A DNA stretch of 64,000 bases from Microbacterium sp. SLBN-154 (lineage in GTDB: Bacteria; Actinomycetota; Actinomycetes; Actinomycetales; Microbacteriaceae): assembly GCF_006715565.1 (NCBI RefSeq), contig NZ_VFNL01000001.1, positions 2,108,001 to 2,172,000 on the forward strand. Reading direction: 5' to 3'. Every line of letters begins with the position of its first letter. Within the stretch, counting starts at the first letter, position 1. Below the pieces are notes generated by a model. The model did not search any database. It worked only from the letters and a program-made list of their open reading frames with translations, and had not been told where the DNA came from. Below, one piece after another: positions 1 to 9,266 of this stretch. A program made the translations under genes and the position numbers.

Positions 1-1
1 C

Positions 2-793
2 GTCATCTCACCCCAGGAGCTCACCCGGCGTGCCTTCGCCGCTCCGGATTCGCCCGCCGGGACGTTGCGCGTCACCGAGTTCCTCACCGCGCTGCCGGCG
101 ATCGGGGAGGGCAAGCGCGACCGCATCCTCGAATCCCTCGCCATCTCGCCGGTCAAGCGACTCGGCGGGCTCGGCGCCCGCCAGCGCCGCGCACTGACGG
201 CCTTCCTCGACGAGCGGTGGCCCGAGCCCGAGCCGCGAACGGGCCGGAGTCGTCTGATCGTGCTGGCCGGCCCGACCGCGGTGGGGAAGGGCACGGTCGC
301 GACGCACATCAAGACGCATCACCCCGAGATCCTGCTGTCCGTCTCCGCGACGACGCGTGCACCGCGACCGGGGGAGCGCGACGGCGAGCACTACTACTTC
401 GTCGACGACGGCGAGTTCGACAGACTCATCGCCGAAGGCCAGCTCCTCGAGTGGGCCACGGTCCACAACTCCCACAGGTACGGCACCCCCCGCCGGCCGA
501 TCGAGGAGGCGCTGGCGGCGGGCCGCACCGTCCTGCTCGAGATCGACCTCCAGGGCGCGCGGCAGGTCCGGGCGGCGGAGCCGTCGGCGACGCTCGTCTT
601 CCTCCTGCCCCCCAGCTGGGACGAACTGGTGAACCGACTCGTGGGGCGCGGCACCGAGGATGCCGAGGAGCGGGCCCGACGCCTGCGCACCGCGCGGGTG
701 GAGCTCGCGGCCCAGCCGGAGTTCGACTACCGCGTGGTCAACGACGACGTCGCCCGGGCGGCGTCCGAAGTCGTTTCGCTCGCCGCGCACTGA
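2..793 (+). CDS. gmk: Guanylate kinase with mIHF-like N-terminal segment (5' end cut by window)
   Basis: Phosphorylates GMP to GDP with ATP in the cytoplasm. The frame is open to the window edge, so the true start lies upstream; the TTG at 65 is internal. The kinase part starts about 80 residues in, with the P-loop GPTAVGKGT, then SATTRAPRPGERDGEHY (GMP-binding region) and LEIDLQGARQV. The roughly 50 residues before it (RVTEFLTALPAIG, then SPVKRLGGLGARQRRAL) resemble the DNA-binding core of mycobacterial integration host factor, whose gene normally lies just before gmk. This looks like an mIHF-Gmk fusion. The kinase call is certain; the role of the N-terminal part is inference. Confidence 0.93.
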   Translation, partial: VISPQELTRRAFAAPDSPAGTLRVTEFLTALPAIGEGKRDRILESLAISPVKRLGGLGARQRRALTAFLDERWPEPEPRTGRSRLIVLAGPTAVGKGTVATHIKTHHPEILLSVSATTRAPRPGERDGEHYYFVDDGEFDRLIAEGQLLEWATVHNSHRYGTPRRPIEEALAAGRTVLLEIDLQGARQVRAAEPSATLVFLLPPSWDELVNRLVGRGTEDAEERARRLRTARVELAAQPEFDYRVVNDDVARAASEVVSLAAH

Positions 794-807
794 CTTCGCG
801 CACCCCG

Positions 808-821
808 ACGTTTCAGAACGT
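808..821. repeat. Inverted repeat ACGTT-tcag-AACGT, possible operator
   Basis: Perfect 5-bp arms with a 4-base spacer, 47 bases before the start of the sulfonate-type transporter operon and just after the gmk stop. Its position suits a repressor or activator of the operon, but the regulator is unknown and arms this short can arise by chance. Confidence 0.3.
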
Positions 822-867
822 TACGTCCGAGATGTCGTGAGGGCGTCGTGGTCGGCAGTCTGTACGC

Positions 868-1722
868 ATGCCCACCCCGATCTCCCGCGTCATCGACGTG
901 CCCACCGCCGGCCGAGGCCGCGGTGCGGTGCGTGTCGCCGGAGTGTCGCGGACCTTTCCGACGCCCGTGCCGCTGCCGGTCCTGCGCGGAGTCGACCTGA
1001 CTCTCGCGCCCGGTGAGATCGTGGCCGTCGTGGGGCCTTCCGGGTGCGGCAAGTCGACGCTCCTGCGCCTCCTCGCGGGGCTGGACGCCCCGACGTCCGG
1101 GGTGATCGAGCTCGACGACGCCCCCGTCCGCGACACCGACGAGCGCACCGCCGTGGCGTTCCAGGAACCGCGCCTCCTGCCGTGGCGCACGATCGCCGAC
1201 AACGTCGCCCTGGGACTGTCCCGGGGGATCCGCGGGACGGAGCGCCGCGACCGCGTCGCCGAGCTCCTCGACCTCGTCGGTCTCGGCCACGCCGCCGAGC
1301 GTCGCCCGCGCGAAGTCTCCGGCGGCATGGCCCAGCGCACCTCCCTCGCCCGGGCGCTGGCCCGGGGCCCGGAGGTCCTGCTGCTCGATGAGCCCTTCGG
1401 CGCCCTCGACGCCCTCACCCGCCTGCGCATGCAGGACCTGCTGCTGCAGATCCACGCCGCACGGCCCACCACCGTCCTCCTCGTCACGCACGATGTCGAG
1501 GAGGCGCTGTACCTGGCCGATCGCGTGCTCCTGCTGCGGTCGCTCGGCGACGACACCGCGGCGTCCTCGATCGCCCGCATCGTCGAGGTGCCGGGGTCAC
1601 GTCCGCGCGACCGCGCCGCCCACGAGTTCACCACCCTGCGCGCCGAGCTCCTCGAAGGACTCGGCGTCGACACCCACCACAGCACACCCGACACCCGCAC
1701 CCCTGCCGAGGAGACCCGATGA
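868..1722 (+). CDS. ABC transporter ATP-binding protein, sulfonate/nitrate/taurine family
   Basis: ATPase of an importer for an organosulfur or similar small anion. Walker A GPSGCGKST lies at residues 56-64, the signature SGGMAQ near 151 and Walker B LLLDEP near 171, followed by the D-loop and the switch His in LLVTHD. At 284 aa it has the usual SsuB/TauB length plus a short N-terminal extension. The gene overlaps the downstream lipoprotein gene by 4 bases (ATGA). A near-consensus -10 (CAGTCT, 856-861) lies six bases before the ATG, so the mRNA may be leaderless, but the first base departs from TANNNT. The substrate is inferred from family and from the sulfur-related neighbours. Confidence 0.9.
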   Translation: MPTPISRVIDVPTAGRGRGAVRVAGVSRTFPTPVPLPVLRGVDLTLAPGEIVAVVGPSGCGKSTLLRLLAGLDAPTSGVIELDDAPVRDTDERTAVAFQEPRLLPWRTIADNVALGLSRGIRGTERRDRVAELLDLVGLGHAAERRPREVSGGMAQRTSLARALARGPEVLLLDEPFGALDALTRLRMQDLLLQIHAARPTTVLLVTHDVEEALYLADRVLLLRSLGDDTAASSIARIVEVPGSRPRDRAAHEFTTLRAELLEGLGVDTHHSTPDTRTPAEETR

Positions 1723-2771
1723 GCACCATCGCCCGCCGCACCGTTCCCGCCCTCGCGATCGCCGGGACGATCATGCTCGCCACGACCGGGTGCCTCGCCG
1801 GGGAGAGCGCCGGCGCGTCCAACCTGGATGCCGCGGGCTCGGCCGGCGCGGAGAGCACCGAGTGGTCCACCGACACCCTGTCGATCGACTTCGCCACCTA
1901 CAACCCGCTGAGCCTGATCGTCCGCGATCAGGGACTCATCGAAGAAGCCCTCGGCGATGACGTCACGGTCGAGTGGGTGCAGTCCGCGGGCTCGAACAAG
2001 GCCAACGAGTTCTTGCGCGCCGGCTCGATCGACGTCGGTTCGACGGCGGGCTCGGCGGCTCTGCTCGCGCGCGCCAACGGCTCGCCCATCAAGGTGATCG
2101 ACATCTACTCGCAGCCCGAGTGGTCCGCCCTCGTGGTGCCCTCGGGAAGCGACATCACCTCGGTCGCCGACCTCGCCGGGAAATCCGTGGCCGCCACCCC
2201 GGGCACCGATCCCTACTTCTTCCTCCTCCAGGCTCTCGAGACCGAGGGACTGACGGTCTCGGACATCCAGCTGCAGAACCTTCAGCACGCCGACGGCCGT
2301 GCCGCCCTCGACGCCGGCTCGGTCGATGCGTGGGCGGGCCTGGACCCGATCATGGCCGCCGCGGAGGCGGAGTCTGGCGCCGAGCTGCTCTACCGGAACG
2401 TCGACTTCAACTCCTACGGCTTCCTCAATGCCACCGAGCAGTTCCTGACCGACCACCCCGACGTCGCGCAGGTCGTCGTCGACGCGTACGAGGAGGCCCG
2501 CGCGTGGGCCCTGGAGAACCCCGACGAGACCGCGGCGCTCCTCGCCGAGGTCGCCGGCATCGACCCCGCCGTCGCCGAGACGGTGATCACCGAGCGCTCC
2601 AACCTCGATGTCAGCGGCATCCCCGGCGATGACCAGCTGGCGGTGCTGGAGAAGATCGGTCCGGTGCTCGTCGAGTCCGGGTCGATCCAGGGCGGTCAGG
2701 CCGCGGTCGACGACGCGCTCGCCAGCCTCATCGACGACAGCTTCGCCCGCGCGGCCACGGAGGACCAGTGA
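1719..2771 (+). CDS. ABC transporter substrate-binding lipoprotein, aliphatic sulfonate family
   Basis: Extracytoplasmic solute receptor of the same importer. A basic start and a hydrophobic stretch end in the lipobox ATTGC with Cys25 as the lipidation site. The mature part is a periplasmic-binding-protein fold of the SsuA/TauA/NMT1 class: an LSIDFATYNPLSLIV opening, an AGSIDVGSTAGSAAL segment, and a VADLAGKSVAATPGTDP segment that forms the ligand site in this family. It overlaps its neighbours on both sides by 4 bases. The transported molecule may be a sulfonate, sulfate ester or related anion; the sequence alone does not decide. Confidence 0.9.
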   Translation: MSTIARRTVPALAIAGTIMLATTGCLAGESAGASNLDAAGSAGAESTEWSTDTLSIDFATYNPLSLIVRDQGLIEEALGDDVTVEWVQSAGSNKANEFLRAGSIDVGSTAGSAALLARANGSPIKVIDIYSQPEWSALVVPSGSDITSVADLAGKSVAATPGTDPYFFLLQALETEGLTVSDIQLQNLQHADGRAALDAGSVDAWAGLDPIMAAAEAESGAELLYRNVDFNSYGFLNATEQFLTDHPDVAQVVVDAYEEARAWALENPDETAALLAEVAGIDPAVAETVITERSNLDVSGIPGDDQLAVLEKIGPVLVESGSIQGGQAAVDDALASLIDDSFARAATEDQ

Positions 2772-3658
2772 GCACCGACGTCCGACTCGATCGCGCTCCC
2801 GGTCTCGATCACGTCGCCGACCAAAGCGGGCCGGCCGTGACGGCCGCTCCGGTCACCGCCCCCGTCGCTGCGGCGACGGGGGCTCCCGCGCGCCGGGAGT
2901 TCTGGGCCCGGCCCGGGGTCCGCGTCATCGGCGGCCTCGTCGTTCCGGGCCTGCTTCTCCTCGCTTGGCAGGTCGCCTCCAGCACCGGGGCCATCCCGGC
3001 CTACCGGCTGCCGCCGCCCGCGACGGTCGTCACCGCGGCGGTCGAGATGGCGCAGACCGGCGAGCTGTGGCTGAACATCGCGATCTCGGTGCAGCGCGTC
3101 CTCCTCGGATTCGCTCTGGGCTCGGTCATCGGCATCGCTGCCGCCGCTCTGGTAGGCCTCACCCGCATCGGTGACGTGCTGCTGAGCCCGTCACTCGCGG
3201 CGCTTCGGGCCATCCCGTCACTCGCGCTCGTCCCGCTGCTGCTGCTGTGGATGGGGATCGGCGAGGAGTCGAAGGTCACCCTCATCGCGATCGGTGCCTT
3301 CTTCCCGGTCTTCACCACCGTCGCCGGCGCCCTCCGTCACGTCGACGCGCACCTGGTGGAGATGGGGCGGTCCTTCAGCCTGCGCGGATGGGACCTGTTC
3401 CGCACCGTTCAGCTCCCCGCCGTTCTCCCGGCTCTCGTGTCGGGCCTGCGCCTGGGGATGGCGCAGGCATGGCTCTTCCTCGTCGCCTCGGAGCTTCTGG
3501 GAGCGGCGATGGGCCTCGGGTTCCTTCTCACGATCTCGCAGCAGACCGGACGGGTGGATCGCATCCTCCTCACCATCGTGCTGCTGGCACTCCTCGGCGC
3601 GCTCTCCAACGCCATCCTGAGCGTGGTGCAGAAGCGGCTGCTGCGGCGGTGGGCGTGA
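2768..3658 (+). CDS. ABC transporter permease, sulfonate/nitrate family
   Basis: Membrane subunit (296 aa) of the importer. About 65 Ala/Pro-rich, soluble residues precede five to six hydrophobic helices. The BPD_transp_1 coupling loop appears as EMGRSFSLRGWDLFRTVQLPA, which docks on the ATPase. The start GTG overlaps the lipoprotein stop (GTGA). No SsuD-type desulfonating monooxygenase is adjacent, which is unusual for a complete sulfonate-use operon. Confidence 0.9.
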   Translation: MSTDVRLDRAPGLDHVADQSGPAVTAAPVTAPVAAATGAPARREFWARPGVRVIGGLVVPGLLLLAWQVASSTGAIPAYRLPPPATVVTAAVEMAQTGELWLNIAISVQRVLLGFALGSVIGIAAAALVGLTRIGDVLLSPSLAALRAIPSLALVPLLLLWMGIGEESKVTLIAIGAFFPVFTTVAGALRHVDAHLVEMGRSFSLRGWDLFRTVQLPAVLPALVSGLRLGMAQAWLFLVASELLGAAMGLGFLLTISQQTGRVDRILLTIVLLALLGALSNAILSVVQKRLLRRWA

Positions 3659-5655
3659 CCCCCGCGCAGACCCTCGACCGCTCCTCGCTGCGCTTCGCCC
3701 CGCCGGCGGAGCTCGCAGCGCGCGCCAACGTCACCGCCGAGGCCTACGAGCGCGGCGCCATCGATCCGCTGGGGTTCTGGGACGAGGCAGCGCGGCGCCT
3801 TCACTGGACGACCCCGTGGCAGCGCACCCTGGAGTGGACGCCGCCCGATCCCGCCGACCCCGCGGTGATCCCCACGGCGCAGTGGTTCGGCGGCGGGCGA
3901 CTGAATGTCGCGGTCAACTGCGTCGACCGGCACGTCGCGGCCGGTCGCGGCGACACGGTGGCGCTGTACTTCGAGGGAGAGCCGGGAGATCGCCGTCGGG
4001 TCACCTACGCCGACCTCCAGCGCGACGTCGCACGCGCCGCTCACGCCCTGAGCGCGCTCGGCGTCGGGCCCGGCGACCGGGTCGTGGTCTACCTGCCCGT
4101 GCTCGTCGAGACCGTCGTCGTCGCGCTCGCCTGCGCGCGGATCGGGGCGGTGCACTCCCTGGTGTTCGGGGGCTTCTCCGCCGAGGCGCTCCGCTTCCGC
4201 CTCGAAGACACCGGCGCGAAGGTGCTCGTCACCTCCGACGGGCAGTTCCGACGCGGAGCCGCGATCGAGGTCAAATCCACCGCGGATGCCGCGGCTGCGG
4301 GTCTGGCAGACCTCGAGCACGTCGTGGTGGTCCGCCGCACCGGGCATGACGTGCCGTGGAGGACAGGGCGCGACCTCTGGTGGCACGAGATCACGGCGGC
4401 GCAGCCCGACGTGCACGCCGCGAGCGACGTCGATGCGGAGCATCCGCTCTTCATCATCTACACCTCGGGCACGACCGGCCGGCCCAAGGGGCTCGTCCAC
4501 ACCTCGGGGGGATATCTCACCCACGCATCGTGGGCGCACTGGGCCCACTTCGATGCCAAGGCCGACGACGTCCACTGGTGCACCGCCGACCTCGCGTGGG
4601 TCACCGCGCACACGTACGAGCTGTACGGACCGCTCTCCAACGGTCTCACCCAGGTGATCTACGAGGGAACGCCGGACACGCCCGACCGGACGCGTCACCT
4701 GGAGATCATCGAACGCTACGGCGTGACGGTGTACTACACCGCCCCGACGCTCATCCGCACCTTCATGGCGTGGTTCGGCGAGAGCCTGCCCGCCGGATTC
4801 GACCTGTCGAGCCTGCGCCTCCTCGGCACGGTCGGCGAGGCGATCAACCCCGCCGCGTGGCTGTGGTTCCGCGAGACCTTCGGTCGGGGAGAGCTCCCCG
4901 TCATCGACACCTGGTGGCAATCCGAGACCGGTGCGGCGATGGTCGCCCCGCTTCCGGGCGCGACGACCCTCGCGCCCGGCTCACCCACACGCCCGCTCCC
5001 GGGCATCGACGTCGCCGTGGTCGATGACGACGGGGCCGAGATCGCCCCGGGCGGGGCCGGCACCCTCGTGGTGAGACGCCCGTGGCCGGGGATGGCCCGC
5101 ACCGTGTGGCGCGACCCGGCACGGTACCGGAGCGCCTACTGGTCGACCTTCGCCGGCCGCGGCGAATGGGGCGGATACTACGTCGCCGGCGACGGCGCGA
5201 CCCGCGACGAGGACGGCAACATCCGCATCCTCGGTCGCCTCGACGACGTCGTGAACGTCTCGGGGCACCGGCTGTCGACCATCGAGATCGAGTCGGCCCT
5301 GGTCGCCCGCGACGACGTCGCGGAGGCGGGCGCCACCGGCGTCACCGACGCGGTGACGGGTCAGCGCGTGGTGGTCTTCGCCGTCGCCGCCGGCCACGAG
5401 CGACCCGACGAGGCGACGCTCCGCGACGAGGTGGCCCGGGCGATCGGTCCGGTCGCCCGCCCTCACCGCGTGGTGTGCGTGCCGGAGCTCCCCAAGACCC
5501 GGTCGGGCAAGATCCTCCGGCGCCTGCTCGCACAGCTCTGGGAGGCCGACCTCGATCGGCGTGCCGGGCGCACGCCGGCGCCGCTCGGCGACACCACCTC
5601 CCTGCAGAATCCCGAGGCCGTCGCGGCGATCGCCGCGGCCCTGGCCGCCCACTGA
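3655..5655 (+). CDS. acsA: Acetyl-CoA synthetase (AMP-forming)
   Basis: Makes acetyl-CoA from acetate, ATP and CoA through acetyl-AMP. The AMP-binding P-loop YTSGTTGRPKG is at about residues 269-279. The DTWWQSETG motif carries the Trp that restricts the pocket to acetate in bacterial Acs. The C-terminus has KTRSGKIL with Lys619, the residue acetylated in regulated Acs proteins. From the GTG at 3655 the protein is 666 aa, close to the usual 650. That start gives a GTGA overlap with the permease stop; the frame is open far upstream but lies inside the permease gene. Propionyl-CoA synthetase is a less likely alternative. Confidence 0.9.
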   Translation: MTPAQTLDRSSLRFAPPAELAARANVTAEAYERGAIDPLGFWDEAARRLHWTTPWQRTLEWTPPDPADPAVIPTAQWFGGGRLNVAVNCVDRHVAAGRGDTVALYFEGEPGDRRRVTYADLQRDVARAAHALSALGVGPGDRVVVYLPVLVETVVVALACARIGAVHSLVFGGFSAEALRFRLEDTGAKVLVTSDGQFRRGAAIEVKSTADAAAAGLADLEHVVVVRRTGHDVPWRTGRDLWWHEITAAQPDVHAASDVDAEHPLFIIYTSGTTGRPKGLVHTSGGYLTHASWAHWAHFDAKADDVHWCTADLAWVTAHTYELYGPLSNGLTQVIYEGTPDTPDRTRHLEIIERYGVTVYYTAPTLIRTFMAWFGESLPAGFDLSSLRLLGTVGEAINPAAWLWFRETFGRGELPVIDTWWQSETGAAMVAPLPGATTLAPGSPTRPLPGIDVAVVDDDGAEIAPGGAGTLVVRRPWPGMARTVWRDPARYRSAYWSTFAGRGEWGGYYVAGDGATRDEDGNIRILGRLDDVVNVSGHRLSTIEIESALVARDDVAEAGATGVTDAVTGQRVVVFAVAAGHERPDEATLRDEVARAIGPVARPHRVVCVPELPKTRSGKILRRLLAQLWEADLDRRAGRTPAPLGDTTSLQNPEAVAAIAAALAAH

Positions 5656-5684
5656 CCCCCGACTCCTTCTTCGGAACAGGACCC

Positions 5685-7016
5685 ATGACAAACGACCATC
5701 GCTTCGGCTTCCGCACCCGCGCCCTGCATGCCGGCGGCACGCCCGACGCCGCCACCGGCGCCCGGGCCGTTCCGATCTACCAGAGCACCTCGTTCGTCTT
5801 CGACGGCGCGAAGGATGCGGCGAACCTCTTCGCTCTGCAGAAGTACGGCAACATCTACTCGCGTATCGGCAACCCCACCGTCGCGGCCCTCGAGGAGCGC
5901 CTCGCCTCCCTCGAGGGGGGCATCGGCGCGGTGGCGACGGCGTCGGGCATGAGTGCGGAGTTCATCACCTTCGCCGCCCTCGTCGGCGCGGGTGACCACG
6001 TCGTCGCATCGGCGCAGCTGTACGGCGGCACGGTCACGCAGCTGGATGTGACGCTCCGTCGTTTCGGCGTGGAGACGACCTTCGTCGCCTCCACCGAACC
6101 GGCCGACTACGCCGCCGCCATCCGGCCGGAGACCAAGGTGCTCTACGTCGAGACGATCGGCAACCCGTCCGGCTCCATCGCCGACATCGAAGGACTCGCC
6201 GAGGTCGCCCACGCCGCCGGCATTCCGCTGGTCGTGGACTCCACCCTCGCCACGCCCTACCTCGCGCGCCCGCTCGAACACGGCGCCGACATCGTCATCC
6301 ACTCGGTGACGAAGTTCCTCGGTGGCCACGGGACGACCCTCGGCGGTGTGGTGATCGAGAAGGGCACGTTCGACTGGGGCAACGGCAAGTTCCCGCAGAT
6401 GACCGAGCCGGTGGCCTCGTACGGCGGCATCCGGTGGTGGGACAACTTCGGCGAATACGGCTTCCTCACCAAGCTCCGCAGCGAGCAGCTGCGCGACATC
6501 GGACCGGCCCTGAGCCCCCAGTCGGCGTTCCAGCTCCTGCAGGGGGTCGAGACGCTCCCGCAGCGGATCGACGCCCACCTGGCCGGGGCGCGCATCGTCG
6601 CCGAATGGCTGAACGAGGACCCCCGGGTCTCCTACGTGACCTGGGCGGGGCTCGCCGAGCACCCTCACCACGAGCGCGCGCGACGGTACCTGCCGCTCGG
6701 CCCGGGATCGGTCTTCGCCTTCGGCATCCGCCCGCAGAGCGCCGGCGGCGCGAGCGAGCCCGATGCGGCCCGCGCGGCGGGGGAGCGGTTCATCGACTCC
6801 CTGCAGCTCGCCTCGCACCTGGCCAACATCGGCGATGCGCGCACTCTCGTCATCCACCCCGCTTCCACGACCCACCAGCAGCTGAGCGCCGAGCAGCTGA
6901 GCGCGGCGGGCGTCCCCGCCGACCTCGTGCGCATCTCGGTGGGGCTGGAAGACCCCGAAGACATCCTGTGGGACCTCGACCAGGCCCTGACCGCCGCGAC
7001 GGGAGCGACCCGATGA
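5685..7016 (+). CDS. metY: O-acetylhomoserine aminocarboxypropyltransferase (sulfhydrylase)
   Basis: PLP enzyme that adds sulfide to O-acetylhomoserine to give homocysteine, the direct-sulfhydrylation route to methionine. It opens with [20 protein letters not shown] and has the PLP lysine Lys210 in HSVTKFLGG. The length of 443 aa and the extended insert ([12 protein letters not shown]) are typical of MetY rather than MetB/MetC. The start ATG at 5685 follows AGGACCC. The usual partner metX (homoserine acetyltransferase) is not adjacent; acsA before it could supply acetyl-CoA. It overlaps the next gene by ATGA. Confidence 0.93.
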   Translation: MTNDHRFGFRTRALHAGGTPDAATGARAVPIYQSTSFVFDGAKDAANLFALQKYGNIYSRIGNPTVAALEERLASLEGGIGAVATASGMSAEFITFAALVGAGDHVVASAQLYGGTVTQLDVTLRRFGVETTFVASTEPADYAAAIRPETKVLYVETIGNPSGSIADIEGLAEVAHAAGIPLVVDSTLATPYLARPLEHGADIVIHSVTKFLGGHGTTLGGVVIEKGTFDWGNGKFPQMTEPVASYGGIRWWDNFGEYGFLTKLRSEQLRDIGPALSPQSAFQLLQGVETLPQRIDAHLAGARIVAEWLNEDPRVSYVTWAGLAEHPHHERARRYLPLGPGSVFAFGIRPQSAGGASEPDAARAAGERFIDSLQLASHLANIGDARTLVIHPASTTHQQLSAEQLSAAGVPADLVRISVGLEDPEDILWDLDQALTAATGATR

Positions 7017-7621
7017 CCGATCTGTCCTGCGCCCTGCCCTCCGTGCGTCCGCCGGTCGCGCCCGACGAACAGCCCGTCACGACGGACGGCGCGGCGTGCG
7101 CGCTGCCCTCCGCCGCGGTGCCGGGCCGCGCATGGCAGGGTCCCGGCCCGCAGGAGCGCTTCGAGATCCTCCGGCGCACGCGATCGGTCGCGATCGTCGG
7201 CGCCTCGGACAACCCGGCGCGGGCCAGCTTCTTCGTCGCGACCTACCTGCTGGGGAGTGCGCCGTACGACGTGTACTTCGTCAACCCGCGCGCCGACTCC
7301 ATCCTCGGACGGCCCGCTTACGCGTCGCTGGCGGATCTGCCGGTCACCCCCGACCTGGTCGACGTCTTCCGTCGCCACGACGACCTGCCGGGCGTCGCGG
7401 CCGAGGCGGTCGCTGCCGGGGCGAAGACCCTGTGGCTGCAGCTCGGCTCGTGGCACGAGGGCGCCGCCGCCATCGCCGAGGAGGCCGGACTGTCGGTCGT
7501 CATGGATCGATGCGTCAAGATCGAGCACGCGCGGTTCCACGGGGGACTCCACCTCGCGGGATTCGACACCGGGGTGATCAGCTCACGGCGTCAACTGCTC
7601 AGCCGACGCGCGGACCTGTAG
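7013..7621 (+). CDS. CoA-binding domain protein
   Basis: A 202-aa Rossmann-fold protein of the CoA_binding/YccU family. After a roughly 55-residue extension that contains the pentapeptide CALPS twice, the CoA-binding glycine motif SVAIVGASDNPAR begins. It continues with YFVNPRADSILGRPAYASLADLP and the typical AGAKTLWLQLG and VMDRCVKIEHARF segments, where the conserved Cys is present. The start overlaps the metY stop (ATGA), implying translational coupling. The function of the family is unsettled. Its TAG stop forms part of the -10 box of the next transcript. Confidence 0.85.
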   Translation: MTDLSCALPSVRPPVAPDEQPVTTDGAACALPSAAVPGRAWQGPGPQERFEILRRTRSVAIVGASDNPARASFFVATYLLGSAPYDVYFVNPRADSILGRPAYASLADLPVTPDLVDVFRRHDDLPGVAAEAVAAGAKTLWLQLGSWHEGAAAIAEEAGLSVVMDRCVKIEHARFHGGLHLAGFDTGVISSRRQLLSRRADL

Positions 7622-7624
7622 AAT
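7619..7624 (+). promoter_or_regulatory. -10 box TAGAAT of rpoZ, overlapping upstream stop codon
   Basis: TAGAAT is followed by exactly six bases and then ATG at 7631, the spacing expected when transcription starts on the A of a start codon. The first three bases are the TAG stop of the CoA-binding gene. Confidence 0.65.
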
Positions 7625-7705
7625 GGGCGGATGGCGCGGCTCGGCCGACCGCCCCGCGCCCGAGGACTTCTCCGCCGACATCCTTTCGAACCAGGAGGTT
7701 CAGCC

Positions 7706-7960
7706 ATGGCCGGAACCAACCAGGGCATCATCGAGCCCCCCATCGACAGCCTTCTCGAGAAGGTCGACTCGAAGTACCAGCTCGTCATCTACGCCGCACG
7801 TCGCGCGCGTCAGATCAACGACTACTACTCCGACCTGCACGAGGGGAACCTCTTCGACAACGTCGGTCCGCTCGTGGACTCCACGGTCGAGGACAAGCCG
7901 TTGACGATCGCCCTTCACGAGATCAACGAAGACAAGCTGCGCCTGCGCGCCGCCGAGTAA
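7706..7960 (+). CDS. rpoZ: RNA polymerase omega subunit
   Basis: Small RNA polymerase subunit that aids beta-prime folding and assembly. The 84-aa product contains [31 protein letters not shown] and the conserved [15 protein letters not shown]. The ATG at 7706 has a strong ribosome site AGGAGG at 7693-7698. However, an in-frame ATG at 7631 sits six bases after a TAGAAT -10 box and would give a leaderless product with 25 extra Arg-rich residues. I chose the internal start because it matches omega length in other bacteria; both could be used. Confidence 0.93.
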   Translation: MAGTNQGIIEPPIDSLLEKVDSKYQLVIYAARRARQINDYYSDLHEGNLFDNVGPLVDSTVEDKPLTIALHEINEDKLRLRAAE

Positions 7961-7977
7961 GTCGTTCTCGAGTCCCT

Positions 7978-8006
7978 GCCCGGGGTGGCTGTCGGCCACC
8001 CCGGGC
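7978..8006 (+). terminator. Strong hairpin after rpoZ
   Basis: A perfect 12-bp GC-rich stem (7978-7989 with 7995-8006) and a 5-base loop, 17 bases after the rpoZ stop and before metK. The T-tract is weak (atactt), as is common in actinobacteria. Confidence 0.8.
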
Positions 8007-8041
8007 ATACTTGTGCCGTCCCCGCGAGATCTGGAGCATCG

Positions 8042-9235
<1,194 letters not shown>

Positions 9236-9266
9236 GCCGGGTTCATCCGGGAGGGGCTCCGCGCGC

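Noticed and set aside
8007..8041. SAM riboswitch before metK
   Set aside because: The gap after the rpoZ terminator is only 35 bases, too short for any known SAM riboswitch.
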